A stretch of DNA of 64,000 nucleotides from Mesorhizobium sp. WSM2240 (GTDB lineage: Bacteria; Pseudomonadota; Alphaproteobacteria; Rhizobiales; Rhizobiaceae), in contig NZ_CP159253.1 in NCBI RefSeq assembly GCF_040438645.1, forward strand, positions 4,154,001-4,218,000, read 5' to 3'. The translations under genes were made by a program, and so were the position numbers. Within the stretch, counting starts at the first letter, position 1. Each line of letters opens with the position of its first letter. The notes beneath the pieces were generated by a model. The model was not told where the DNA came from, did not search any database, and was given only the letters and a program-made list of their open reading frames with translations. This document shows, piece by piece, positions 18,721 to 27,338 of this stretch.

Positions 18721-19389
18721 GTGACATACCAGTTCGATTTCGGCTGGCTTCTTCCGTATATGCCGGTGCTTCTGAAGGGCATCGGCATAACGCTGCAGCT
18801 CATCCTCGTCGGCGCGGTGCTTGGCGTTGGGCTCGGCACGGCCTGCGCCTGGGTCAGGGCGCTCGGTCCCGTCTGGCTGAAACCGGCCGTGGCGGGCTAT
18901 GTCGAACTGATCCGCAACACGCCTTTTCTGATCCAGCTCTTCTTCATCTTCTTCGGCCTGCCCTCGCTCGGCGTCCAGATGTCGGAGCTGACCGCCGCCA
19001 ATCTTGCCATGATCGTCAATCTCGGCGCCTATAGCTGTGAGATCATCCGCGCCGGCATCCAGGCCACCCCGCGCGGCCAGTTCGAGGCCGGCGCCAGCCT
19101 CGCCATGACGCCGTTCCAGACCTTCTGGTATGTGGTGCTGATCCCGGCGCTGCAGCGCATCTGGCCGGCGCTATCCTCGCAGATCGTCATCGTCATGCTG
19201 GGCTCGGCAGTCGTGTCGCAGATCGCGGCGGAGGATTTGACGTTCGCGGCCAACTTCATCCAGTCGCGCAACTTCCGCGCCTTCGAGACCTATTTCGTCT
19301 CTACGCTGATCTATCTAGTCCTCGCCATCCTGCTGCGCCAGGCGCTGTCCGGCCTCGGTTGGGCGCTGTTCCCGAAAAAGAGTGCCTGA
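18721..19389 (+). CDS. Polar amino-acid ABC transporter permease 1
   Basis: 222 residues, GTG start. HisM/HisQ-type permease with about five membrane helices and the loop EAGASLAMTPFQTFWYVVLIP that docks the ATPase. N-terminal sequence FDFGWLLPYMPVLLKGIGIT is typical of the family. It follows the binding-protein gene by 25 nt and pairs with the second permease. Confidence 0.88.
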   Translation: MTYQFDFGWLLPYMPVLLKGIGITLQLILVGAVLGVGLGTACAWVRALGPVWLKPAVAGYVELIRNTPFLIQLFFIFFGLPSLGVQMSELTAANLAMIVNLGAYSCEIIRAGIQATPRGQFEAGASLAMTPFQTFWYVVLIPALQRIWPALSSQIVIVMLGSAVVSQIAAEDLTFAANFIQSRNFRAFETYFVSTLIYLVLAILLRQALSGLGWALFPKKSA

Positions 19390-19392
19390 TCG

Positions 19393-20052
19393 ATGGTCGA
19401 GTTCACGCTCTGGGACATATTGCGCAACCTGCTTCTGGCCACCCGCTGGACGATCGCGCTTTCGCTGGTCTCATTCATCGGCGGCGGCATCGTCGGTGCG
19501 CTGCTTTTGTTCGTCCGGATCGGCGGCAACCGTGTCGCCCGCCTGCTCGCCAAGGGCTATATCGAGCTGTTCCAGGGCACACCGCTCTTGATGCAGCTTT
19601 TCCTCGCTTTCTTCGGCCTCGGCCTGTTCGGCATCAACGTTCCCGCCTGGCTCGCCGCCGGCGTGGCGCTGGTGCTCTGGACAGCGGCCTTTCTGGCCGA
19701 AATCTGGCGCGGCTGTGTCGAATCGATCGCCAAGGGCCAGTGGGAGGCGTCGTCTTCGCTCGGCATGGGCTATGTCCAGCAGATGCGCTGGGTGATCCTG
19801 CCGCAGGCGCTCAAGGTCGCCGTGCCGCCAACCGTCGGCTTCTCCGTCCAGGTGGTGAAGGGTACCGCGCTCACGTCCATCATCGGCTTCGTCGAGCTCT
19901 CCAAGGCTGGCTCGGTCGTCACCAACGCCACCTTCCAGCCATTCACCGTCTACGGCCTCGTCGCCCTGATCTATTTCGCGCTTTGCTGGCCGTTATCGAA
20001 ATCCAGCCAGGTGCTGGAAAGGAGGCTCAATGTCGCTCATCGCAATCACTGA
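19393..20052 (+). CDS. Polar amino-acid ABC transporter permease 2
   Basis: 219 residues, second HisM/HisQ-type permease. ATPase-docking loop EASSSLGMGYVQQMRWVILP, with ELFQGTPLLMQLFLAFFGLG upstream. Forms a heterodimer with the preceding permease. Its 3' end overlaps the ATPase gene by 23 nt, indicating coupling. Confidence 0.88.
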   Translation: MVEFTLWDILRNLLLATRWTIALSLVSFIGGGIVGALLLFVRIGGNRVARLLAKGYIELFQGTPLLMQLFLAFFGLGLFGINVPAWLAAGVALVLWTAAFLAEIWRGCVESIAKGQWEASSSLGMGYVQQMRWVILPQALKVAVPPTVGFSVQVVKGTALTSIIGFVELSKAGSVVTNATFQPFTVYGLVALIYFALCWPLSKSSQVLERRLNVAHRNH

Positions 20053-20755
20053 GGTGAAGAAGCGTTTCGGCGACAACGAGGTGCTGAAGGGCATTTCGAT
20101 CGACGTCGAGCCGGGCGAAGTCATCGCCATCATCGGCAAATCGGGATCCGGCAAGTCGACGCTGCTGCGCTGCATCAACGGGCTGGAGACTATCGATGAT
20201 GGGTCGATCGTCGTTGCCGGCGCGCAACTCTTGCCGGACGAGGTCCATCTGAAGGCGCTGCGCCTCAAGGTCGGCATGATCTTCCAGCAGTTCAACCTGT
20301 TCCCGCATCTGACCGCCGGCGGAAACGTCATGCTGTCGCAGATGGTGGTGAAGAAGACGCCCAAGCCCGAAGCCGAGGCCATGGCGAGGAAGATGCTCGA
20401 CCGCGTCGGACTCGCCCACAAGTTCGAGGCCTTTCCCGAACAACTCTCCGGTGGTCAGCAGCAGCGCGTCGCGATCGCGCGCGCTCTCGCCATGCAACCG
20501 ATCGCGCTCCTGTGCGACGAGATCACGTCGGCGCTCGACCCCGAACTCGTCGCCGAGGTGCTGGCCGTGGTCAAGGAACTCGCGGCCGACGGCATGACGC
20601 TATTGATGGTCACCCACGAGATGCGCTTCGCCCGCGACGTCTGCTCGCGCCTCGTCTTCATGCACCAGGGCCGGGTCCACGAAATCGGCCCGCCGCAAGA
20701 GGTCTTCACCACGCCAAAGACTCCGGAACTGCGCCAGTTCATCGGCGCGCAGTGA
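20030..20755 (+). CDS. Polar amino-acid ABC transporter ATP-binding protein
   Basis: 241 residues. Walker A GKSGSGKST, Q-loop MIFQQFNLFPH, signature LSGGQQQRVAIARALA, Walker B LLCDEITSALDPE and H-loop VTHEM. GlnQ/HisP class. The Walker B reads CDEITSALD, where CDEPTSALD is common; Ile for Pro is a mild oddity. Completes the importer; flagellar genes resume 92 nt later. Confidence 0.9.
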   Translation: MSLIAITEVKKRFGDNEVLKGISIDVEPGEVIAIIGKSGSGKSTLLRCINGLETIDDGSIVVAGAQLLPDEVHLKALRLKVGMIFQQFNLFPHLTAGGNVMLSQMVVKKTPKPEAEAMARKMLDRVGLAHKFEAFPEQLSGGQQQRVAIARALAMQPIALLCDEITSALDPELVAEVLAVVKELAADGMTLLMVTHEMRFARDVCSRLVFMHQGRVHEIGPPQEVFTTPKTPELRQFIGAQ

Positions 20756-20847
20756 CGGCGGTGGTCATCGGCGCTTTCCCCTCGCAAGCCTGCCACAAGC
20801 TTGTTGAGTCATTCTGCGGACCAGGAAACCCATAATAAGGTCGGCTT

Positions 20848-21390
20848 GTGGCGATTTCTCCACCCAGCGACATCGTTCTGGACGTGGCGCGGGCCGTAGA
20901 GCCCGCCGGCATCGAGGCGGCGCGCGCGCAGCTGGCGCGGCGCGGCGGCGCGGTCGGTGGAACGGCGGCCGCCTTTTCGCTCGGCGACATGCGAAATGCC
21001 GCCGCGCCAGATCGGGGCAAGTCTCCGGATACGTTCAAGCGCTTCGAGGCGATGGTGCTGGAAACCTTCATCCAGAACATGCTGCCGAAGAACGCCGAAA
21101 ACGTCTACGGCAAGGGCGTCGCCGGCGACATGTGGAAATCCATGCTCGCGGGAAAGCTGGCCGACGCCATGGCCGAGCGCGGCGGCATCGGCATTTCGGA
21201 CCGCATCCTCGGCGATCATTATGTCGAGGGCGAAAAGATGCTGCCGGTCGGCCCCGTTTCGGGAGGGCCGGAGCAGGCCGAAGCCGACCAGCAGGCGATG
21301 CTGTCGACGGCGCTGGTGCAGGAGATGCAGCGCAATGTCGCCCGCTCGCTTTTTGAAGACCGGGCCGACCCCGCCGAAACGAAATCCTGA
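20848..21390 (+). CDS. FlgJ-like rod-binding protein
   Basis: 180 residues, GTG start. The central part FKRFEAMVLETFIQNMLPKN then GKGVAGDMWKSMLAGKLADA matches the rod-binding domain (FlgJ N-terminal type) without a muramidase domain, which fits rhizobia where the muramidase function would be separate. Probably assists rod assembly in the periplasm. Followed 11 nt later by the FlgN-like gene. Confidence 0.8.
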   Translation: MAISPPSDIVLDVARAVEPAGIEAARAQLARRGGAVGGTAAAFSLGDMRNAAAPDRGKSPDTFKRFEAMVLETFIQNMLPKNAENVYGKGVAGDMWKSMLAGKLADAMAERGGIGISDRILGDHYVEGEKMLPVGPVSGGPEQAEADQQAMLSTALVQEMQRNVARSLFEDRADPAETKS

Positions 21391-21401
21391 ACACGGGACC
21401 A

Positions 21402-21821
21402 ATGATGTCGGACTACACGCAATTCGTTCAGAACCTGCCGGCCCGCACTGCTGCGCCGGAACCCGCACCCGCGCGGCCGGGGAATTTTTCCGCGCTGATC
21501 GGCCGCATCGAGGAAGCAGTCGAGGAGGAGACGGCGGCGATCCGCACCGATATCGGCTTCGACATCAAATCGTCGAACGCCCGCAAGAGCCGCTATCTCT
21601 ACGAACTCACCCGCGCCATGAAGGGCGTCGGCGAAAGCGATTTCCTGGCCGAGCACCGCGACGGCATCAAGCGCCTGCGCGAAAAGCTCGCAACCAACGA
21701 AGCCGCGATCCGCGCGCATCTGAACGCGGTCAGTGAGGTCGCCAATCTGATGCAGAACGCCATCCAGCGCTCCGAGGCCGACGGCACCTACTCGGCCGGC
21801 GAATTCGGGTGGGCGCGTTGA
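21402..21821 (+). CDS. FlgN-like flagellar chaperone
   Basis: 139 residues (two consecutive ATGs at 21402 and 21405). Helical, with FSALIGRIEEAVEEETAAIR and a long C-terminal helix (FLAEHRDGIKRLREKLATNE; LNAVSEVANLMQNAIQRSEA). This resembles FlgN, the chaperone for FlgK/FlgL. Its 3' end overlaps the next gene by 13 nt. Assignment rests on helical pattern and location. Confidence 0.65.
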   Translation: MMSDYTQFVQNLPARTAAPEPAPARPGNFSALIGRIEEAVEEETAAIRTDIGFDIKSSNARKSRYLYELTRAMKGVGESDFLAEHRDGIKRLREKLATNEAAIRAHLNAVSEVANLMQNAIQRSEADGTYSAGEFGWAR

Positions 21822-22333
21822 TAAAATTCATTGCCGCCGCGATCTGGATCTGCGTCGTCACTATCGGCGCCGTCATCTATTCGTTCCAGGCATCCGGCGC
21901 CAAATCCGAGGCAGGGCCGGCTCTCTTCGGCGGCCTCGACTATGTCAAAACCGACGTAATATCCGTCCCCATACTCAGGAATTCGAAGATCAACGGCTAT
22001 TTCCTGGCGCGACTGGTCTATGTCGTGGACCCGGCCAAGCTCAAGCTGCTTTCAGTCCCAGCCGAAGCGATCCTGGTCGACGAGGTCTATTCCTATCTCT
22101 ATTCCAACCCGCAGCTCGATTTCTCCGCCAACGAGACGCTCGATCTCGAGGCGTTCCGGGCTGGCATCCGCGACGCCATCAACGCCCGCGTTCAGGATGC
22201 GCTGATCGACGACATTCTGGTCGAGCAGATCGACTTCCTGTCCAAGGACGAGATCCGCGACAACTCGGTGCGCCGGCGAACCAAGGCGATCGAGGCGGGG
22301 AACAAAGCCGAGTTGCCCGCAGCTGCGCACTGA
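21809..22333 (+). CDS. Single-span membrane protein at end of flagellar cluster
   Basis: 174 residues, GTG start overlapping the previous gene. One N-terminal membrane helix (LIKFIAAAIWICVVTIGAVI) and a periplasmic domain with KINGYFLARLVYVVDPAKLK. Topology resembles FliL, which stabilises stators, but I cannot claim homology. A gene of this kind ends the rhizobial flagellar cluster in related genomes. Confidence 0.65.
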   Translation: MGALIKFIAAAIWICVVTIGAVIYSFQASGAKSEAGPALFGGLDYVKTDVISVPILRNSKINGYFLARLVYVVDPAKLKLLSVPAEAILVDEVYSYLYSNPQLDFSANETLDLEAFRAGIRDAINARVQDALIDDILVEQIDFLSKDEIRDNSVRRRTKAIEAGNKAELPAAAH

Positions 22334-22381
22334 CGGCTGCTACTTGTCGGTTCTGGCGCACACCAATCCGGCCAGCTTGCG

Positions 22382-22411
22382 TTGACGTAAACGTAAATGC
22401 AACGCTATAGG
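22382..22411 (+). promoter_or_regulatory. Sigma-70-type promoter with tandem ACGTAA
   Basis: TTGACG (22382-22387), 18-nt spacer, TATAGG (22406-22411). The spacer carries ACGTAA twice in tandem (22385-22396). It lies about 95 nt upstream of the SCP2 gene. Operators placed between the -35 and -10 are typical of MerR-family control; which regulator acts is unknown. Confidence 0.5.
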
Positions 22412-22505
22412 GAGGCGATTGCCGGTCGCGTTGGCTTGTGCCTTGGGCGGCTCTGGCGCACAACGAAACAGGCGCGTCGCGCGTATCGCAAACGAGGAGC
22501 AGATC

Positions 22506-22787
22506 ATGGGCGTTCAGGAAATTGCCGACACGATGAAGCCGCGTGTCGAAGCCTCGAGCTTCGACCGCTCGGTCAAGTTCGACACCGGCTCGGACGGCGT
22601 GATCGTCATCGATGGCTCCACGATCTCGACGACCGACGCGCCCACCGACTGCACCATCAAGCTGTCGCTCGAAGATCTGGAATCGCTGGTCGCCGGCGAT
22701 CTGAACCCGACCTCGGCCTTCATGACCGGCAAGATCAAGGTCGAAGGCGACATGTCGGTCGCCATGGCGCTCAGCCAGCTGTTGTAA
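22506..22787 (+). CDS. SCP2 sterol-binding domain protein
   Basis: 93 residues from the ATG at 22506, with SD GAGGAG 6 nt upstream; an earlier in-frame start lacks an SD. It is a free-standing SCP2 domain: CTIKLSLEDLESLVAGDLNP and TSAFMTGKIKVEGDMSVAMA. These small proteins bind lipids or acyl chains. Not part of the flagellar cluster by function. Confidence 0.85.
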   Translation: MGVQEIADTMKPRVEASSFDRSVKFDTGSDGVIVIDGSTISTTDAPTDCTIKLSLEDLESLVAGDLNPTSAFMTGKIKVEGDMSVAMALSQLL

Positions 22788-22828
22788 TCTGGATCGGGAG
22801 AACCGTTTGCCGGTTCTCCCGAATACGT

Positions 22829-23446
22829 TCAGGCGGCGAGCAGCGTCCGGCCGGATTTGAGCTTCCGGCCAGCTGCCCGCAAGGTTCCGGCCGCTCCGTC
22901 CAGCGCCCCTTCGCGGAGCTCGAGCGCCAGGAAGCGATGCTGCTCATACGGGCCAGGCATCGCCAGCCGACCTGTCTTCCCGGCCGAAAAGCCGAACCGT
23001 CCATAATAGGGTTCGTCGCCAACCAGAAGGATGATCCCGTGGCCGAGCCGCCTGGCTTCGGCAACGGCATGACGCATCAGCGCCGAACCGATGCCGGCGC
23101 TTTTCTGCGACGGGCAGACGGCCAGCGGCCCCAGCAAAAGGGCTGCCTCACCGCCCTCGCCCAACGCCACATCCCAAAGCCTGACTGTGCCGACCACCGT
23201 TCCCGCCGCATCGCGTGCGACCAAGGCCAGCCCTTCCGACGGGCGACGGCCGCGACGCAGCTTTTCCGACGATTTTTTCCGGCGCTTCGGCCCCATCGCG
23301 CGGTCGAGCAGAGCCTCGCGCGCGGGGATGTCCGCGGCAGATTCGGCAACGATGGCGAAGGCGTTGACGCTGCCTATCTCCCTTGTGGGGGAGATCAACC
23401 AATCACCGACAGCCCGGCCTTCAACAAAAGAATTAGAGAATTCCAT
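22829..23446 (-). CDS. GNAT-family N-acetyltransferase
   Basis: 205 residues. The acetyl-CoA site is visible as GPLAVCPSQKSAGIGSALMR, followed by VGDEPYYGRFGFSAG, which fits the YhbS-like subgroup that acts on small molecules or proteins. An N-terminal extension of about 20 residues precedes the fold. Substrate unknown. Converges on the SCP2 gene. Confidence 0.82.
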   Translation of the reverse strand: MEFSNSFVEGRAVGDWLISPTREIGSVNAFAIVAESAADIPAREALLDRAMGPKRRKKSSEKLRRGRRPSEGLALVARDAAGTVVGTVRLWDVALGEGGEAALLLGPLAVCPSQKSAGIGSALMRHAVAEARRLGHGIILLVGDEPYYGRFGFSAGKTGRLAMPGPYEQHRFLALELREGALDGAAGTLRAAGRKLKSGRTLLAA

Positions 23447-23538
23447 TTCCGCAGTCCTTCACGAGCAGAAACTGTTCCACAAGCGAGCCCGCCGCCGGAC
23501 AAAGCCGGCGACAGGGTGATCCGACAGGCGTGAGCCCG

Positions 23539-24672
23539 TCAGATCACGTAGGATCGGAGAGGCTCGAAGCCGTTGAAGGCGACCGAGGCGTAGGTCGTGG
23601 TGTAGGCGCCGGTTCCCTCGATCAGCACCTCGTCGCCGATGGTCAGCGACAGCGGCAGCGGATACGGCGTCTTCTCGTACATCACGTCGGCCGAATCGCA
23701 GGTCGGGCCGGCGAGCACGCAGGGCGCCACCTCGCCGCCGTCACGCGGCGTCACGATCGGGTAGCGGATCGCCTCGTCCATCGTCTCGGCCAAGCCGCCG
23801 AACTTGCCGATGTCGAGAAATACCCAACGCACATTGTCGTTGTCGGCCTTCTTCGAGATCAGCACGACTTCCGACTTGATGACGCCGGCATTGCCGACCA
23901 TGCCGCGACCCGGCTCGATGATGGTTTCCGGGATGTTGTTGCCGAAATGCTTGCGCAGCGCCGAGAAGATTGCCTCGCCATACGCGCGGGCGACGGGAAC
24001 ATCCTTCAAATAGCGGGTCGGAAAACCGCCGCCCATATTGACCATCTTCAGGACGATGCCTTCGGCGGCGAGCGTCGCGAAAACCTGCTTGGCGTCGCCC
24101 AGCGCGCGGTCCCAGGCCGACAGGTCCGTCTGCTGCGAGCCGACATGGAAAGACACGCCATAGGCCTCGAGGCCGAGTTCGCGGGCGCGGCGCAGCACGT
24201 CGACCGCCATCGCCGGCACGCAGCCGAACTTGCGCGACAGCGGCCATTCGGCGCCCTCGCCGTCGGTCAAGACGCGGCAGAACACCCGTGCGCCCGGAGC
24301 GACGCGGGCGATCTTCTCGACCTCTTCGACGCAGTCCACGGCGAACAGCCGGATGCCCAGCTCATACGCGCGAAGAATGTCGCGCTCCTTCTTGATGGTG
24401 TTGCCGAAGGAGATACGCTCAGCAGGCGCACCGGCGTCCATCGCCATCTCGACTTCGGCAACCGACGCGGTGTCAAAGGACGAGCCTATCGAGGCAAGGA
24501 GGCGCAGGATCTCCGGCGCCGGGTTTGCCTTCACCGCGTAGTAGATCTTGGAATCGGGAAGTGCCTTCTCGAAGGCGCGGAAATTATCGCGCACGACGTC
24601 GAGGTCGACGACGAGGCAGGGGCCGTTCGGACGTCGGGTGGCGAGAAAGTCGAGGATGCGCTGCGTGGCCAT
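23539..24672 (-). CDS. odc: Ornithine/lysine decarboxylase (type III, PLP)
   Basis: 377 residues from MATQRILDF, preceded by GGAGAGACTT as SD; a start 12 nt upstream is less likely. Alanine-racemase-fold decarboxylase: PLP Lys in IYYAVKANPAPEILR, GVSFHVGSQQTD, the PLP-phosphate loop EPGRGMVGNAG and substrate-site CDSADVMY. It makes putrescine from ornithine (some family members also take lysine). With the homospermidine synthase at 55.3 kb it can supply homospermidine. The roughly 430-nt leader is structured and resembles the speF motif. Confidence 0.9.
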   Translation of the reverse strand: MATQRILDFLATRRPNGPCLVVDLDVVRDNFRAFEKALPDSKIYYAVKANPAPEILRLLASIGSSFDTASVAEVEMAMDAGAPAERISFGNTIKKERDILRAYELGIRLFAVDCVEEVEKIARVAPGARVFCRVLTDGEGAEWPLSRKFGCVPAMAVDVLRRARELGLEAYGVSFHVGSQQTDLSAWDRALGDAKQVFATLAAEGIVLKMVNMGGGFPTRYLKDVPVARAYGEAIFSALRKHFGNNIPETIIEPGRGMVGNAGVIKSEVVLISKKADNDNVRWVFLDIGKFGGLAETMDEAIRYPIVTPRDGGEVAPCVLAGPTCDSADVMYEKTPYPLPLSLTIGDEVLIEGTGAYTTTYASVAFNGFEPLRSYVI

Positions 24673-25107
24673 AAGTCTCTCCAATCACGCCTTCCGGCGT
24701 GTGCAAGGGCTGCGGGACGCGGGCCTGCGGCCCAGCGAACACGCTGGTCAAACAAAGGCGGGACGGAAATTCATGGAACCAGCCGGTGGAGACCCCGGAC
24801 CCATGAAACGCCGTCTCGCGGCGGTGAACCTTGGCCTTGCCCGGCTTTGGTTCGCTTTGTCTGCCTTGGCTTGGATTGGGAGAGACCCGCTCCGCACTGC
24901 CGGCAATGAAGGTGTGCCTCTTCAGTAACCCCGGTCTTTGGACAACCGGAAGAGAACCAGAAAGGCCCGCACCGTCGTTGCTTCAAGATGTCCTCGGTTT
25001 GGCGGTTGGCCGCTGAACCGACTGGAGGGGTTAGCTCCAGTTACCTTACCGATATCCCTCGCCATTCGAGGATCGGCGGACACCCACAGGCACGTGCGAC
25101 TTTGGGC
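24673..25107 (-). ncRNA. speF-like structured leader of odc
   Basis: No gene fits in this 5' region. The transcript folds locally: CTGGAG/CTCCAG near 25022-25040; CGCCG/CGGCG (24809-24823); TTCATGG (24770-24776) pairing with CCATGAA (24801-24807); CCAGCG/CGCTGG (24732-24747); CACGCC/GGCGTG (24686-24701) just before the SD. Corbino et al. described the speF motif, a roughly 400-nt RNA upstream of ornithine decarboxylases in alphaproteobacteria. Length, position and gene match. Mechanism and ligand cannot be read from sequence. Confidence 0.65.
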
Positions 25108-25113
25108 AAAGCG

Positions 25114-25142
25114 GATATATGAAACGCGTCTGTCACAATCAA
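25114..25142 (-). promoter_or_regulatory. Promoter for odc leader transcript
   Basis: On the minus strand TTGATT (25142-25137), 17-nt spacer, TATATC (25119-25114). The predicted start near 25107 gives a leader of about 430 nt before the odc ATG. Confidence 0.55.
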
Positions 25143-25216
25143 TAAAAATCGCGTTGCAGCTTGTAAAAATTTAAGGGTCGAACAATGCTGAACGGATTGT
25201 ATTCCGACGGTGAACG

Positions 25217-26434
25217 ATGACTGCCGCGCCTGATCCCTTCAACGCTTTCCTCGATCTGCCGCAAGTGCCTGTTCCGCATGCGAAATCCGGCTCCTTGGCG
25301 GGATTGCGGCTGGCGGTGAAAGACATTTTCGACGTCGCCGGTTACCGGACCGGCTGCGGCAACCCGCAGCGGCACGAGGAGGCCGCTCCTGCGGAAAAAA
25401 CCGCGTCCGCCGTGCAGGTGATTCTCGACGCCGGCGCCGAATTCGTCGGCAAGACGCAGACCGACGAGCTCGCCTTCTCGCTGATGGGCCAGAACGCGCA
25501 TTTTTCGCATCCGGTGAACCCGGCGGCGCCCGATCGTGTCACCGGCGGTTCGTCCTCGGGCTCGGCGGCGGCGGTCGCCGGCGGCCTCACCGACATCGCC
25601 ACCGGCTCCGATACGGGCGGCTCGATCCGCGCACCGGCGAGCTTTTGCGGGCTGATCGGCCTGCGCACCACGCACGGCCGCATACCGCTCGACGGCACGA
25701 TGCCGCTCGCTCCGAGCCTCGATACGTTCGGCTGGTTCGCGCGGGACATCGGGATTTACGAGAGGGTGGCGGAGGTGGTGCTGGGCTCGACTCCCTCCTC
25801 CTTTGCGGGGAGGGAGGGGCGTCAAGCCTTGGAACGCCCGCTCCGCCTCTCCGCTCTCGACTCCCTCGTCCTCGGCCCGGCCGAAGCCGACGAATACGGC
25901 CGCATGGAGGGGATCGTAGCAGCCGTCATCGGCGAGCCGGCGACCGTCCCTGCCCCCTCCCATTCCGTCGACGATCTCTACTGGTGCTTCCGCAAGCTCC
26001 AGGCCTATGAGGCCTGGGCGGCGCATGGCGACTGGATTTCGGCGTTGGATCGCAGGCTCGGTCCGGGCGTCAGGGACCGCTTCGAGTTCGGTGCGACGCT
26101 GGGCAGCGAAGTCGCCGCCGCCGAGACGCAGCGCCGAACTGCGTTTCGCGCCGAACTGGGTCGCCTGCTCGGGGATGACGGTCTTCTGGTCATGCCGACC
26201 GTTCCCGGCGCAGCCCCGCTCAAGAACTCCTCGCAGGAGGAGTTTCAGGCTTACCGCGAACGCGCGCTAAAACTGCTCTGCCTTTCCGGCCTTTCCGGCT
26301 TCCCGCAGATCACGCTGCCGATCGGCGAGGTTCACGGCGCACCTTTCGGAATTTCGCTGCTCGGGCCTGCCGGCAGCGATCTTGCCCTGATTAGGCTCGG
26401 CCGCGAAATCCTCGAAGCTGCAGGAAAGGCCTGA
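25217..26434 (+). CDS. Amidase-signature family protein
   Basis: 405 residues. Ser-cisSer-Lys triad visible: Lys in LRLAVKDIFDVAGY, cis-Ser in GGSSSGSAAAVAGG, nucleophile in SDTGGSIRAPASFCGLIGLR. AtzF/GatA-like family hydrolysing amides; substrate unknown. Residues about 192-206 (SSFAGREGRQALE) correspond to a palindromic DNA element (25791-25816) and look like an insertion relative to the fold. Followed 4 nt later by a LysR gene. Confidence 0.87.
   Translation: MTAAPDPFNAFLDLPQVPVPHAKSGSLAGLRLAVKDIFDVAGYRTGCGNPQRHEEAAPAEKTASAVQVILDAGAEFVGKTQTDELAFSLMGQNAHFSHPVNPAAPDRVTGGSSSGSAAAVAGGLTDIATGSDTGGSIRAPASFCGLIGLRTTHGRIPLDGTMPLAPSLDTFGWFARDIGIYERVAEVVLGSTPSSFAGREGRQALERPLRLSALDSLVLGPAEADEYGRMEGIVAAVIGEPATVPAPSHSVDDLYWCFRKLQAYEAWAAHGDWISALDRRLGPGVRDRFEFGATLGSEVAAAETQRRTAFRAELGRLLGDDGLLVMPTVPGAAPLKNSSQEEFQAYRERALKLLCLSGLSGFPQITLPIGEVHGAPFGISLLGPAGSDLALIRLGREILEAAGKA
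25791..25816. repeat. Palindromic element inside the amidase gene
   Basis: CTCCCTCC and GGAGGGAG form a perfect 8-bp stem round a 10-nt loop with the TTTG core found in the window's intergenic palindromes (for example near 37480 and 51870). Reading frame is kept. Confidence 0.5.
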
Positions 26435-26438
26435 GTCA

Positions 26439-27338
26439 ATGGACACGCTGACCCGCATGCGCGCTTTCATCGACGTCGTCGAGGCCGAAGGCTTCTCGGC
26501 CGCCGGCCGCAAAATCGGCCGTTCCAAGGCGCTCCTGTCCAAGTATGTCCGCGAACTGGAAGACGAACTCGGCGCGTTGCTGCTCAACCGTACGACCAGG
26601 CAGTTTTCGCTGACCGAGGCCGGCCACACCTATTACAAGCGGGCCTCCGAGATCGTCCGCGAGATCGACAATCTGGCCGACGTGGTACGCGAATCGTCTG
26701 GCGACGTGCGCGGCCGGATAAAGCTGTCGGCGCCGCGCACCTTTGCCGACGCGCCGATCGGGCAGTCGCTGATCGACTTCGCCAAAGAGCATCCGGACAT
26801 CACTCTGGACATCAACCTCGACGACCGGTTTGTCGACCTTGTCGAGGAAGGATTCGACCTTGCGGTCCGCATCACGCGGCTGGAAAGTTCGTCGCTGATC
26901 GCGCGCCGGCTCGCGCCCTTTTCGGTGTGTCTCTGCGCCTCGCCCGAACTGATCGAGAAGCGTGGCAAGCCTAGCCGGCCGCAAGATCTGGCCAACCTGC
27001 CCTGCATCATCGACACCAATGGCCGCTGGCTGTCCAACTGGCCGTTCCTGGGCGATGGCGGCGAGGTGATGAGCGTCTCGGTTTCCGGGCCCATCGAAGT
27101 CAACAGCCCGATGGCGGCGCGCGCGGCCGCGATCGCAGGCCTCGGCTTCGTGATCCTGCCCGATTTCATCGCCGCGCCCGACATCGCCGACGGCAAGCTG
27201 GTCGCCATGCTTGGCGACCGCATCCTGCCGGGCGGTGGCATTTTCGCCGTCTATCCGCATCGCCGCTATCTCCCGGCAAAGGTCCGCGTCTTTGTCGATT
27301 TCCTGGTGCAGTGGTTCAAGACCCGGGATCGCGACTGA
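26439..27338 (+). CDS. LysR-family transcriptional regulator
   Basis: 299 residues. N-terminal winged HTH (MRAFIDVVEAEGFSAAGRKI, then LLNRTTRQFSLTEAGHTYY) and a periplasmic-binding-like effector domain (about 95-295). It belongs to the CrgA/DmlR-like subgroup with PQDLANLPCI. Starts 4 nt after the amidase, same strand, so probably co-transcribed. Target unknown. Confidence 0.87.
   Translation: MDTLTRMRAFIDVVEAEGFSAAGRKIGRSKALLSKYVRELEDELGALLLNRTTRQFSLTEAGHTYYKRASEIVREIDNLADVVRESSGDVRGRIKLSAPRTFADAPIGQSLIDFAKEHPDITLDINLDDRFVDLVEEGFDLAVRITRLESSSLIARRLAPFSVCLCASPELIEKRGKPSRPQDLANLPCIIDTNGRWLSNWPFLGDGGEVMSVSVSGPIEVNSPMAARAAAIAGLGFVILPDFIAAPDIADGKLVAMLGDRILPGGGIFAVYPHRRYLPAKVRVFVDFLVQWFKTRDRD

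Noticed and set aside
24771-24986. 71-codon minus-strand frame in the odc leader
   Set aside because: Starts at TTG without SD and lies in the structured leader; composition is not coding-like. A leader peptide cannot be fully excluded.
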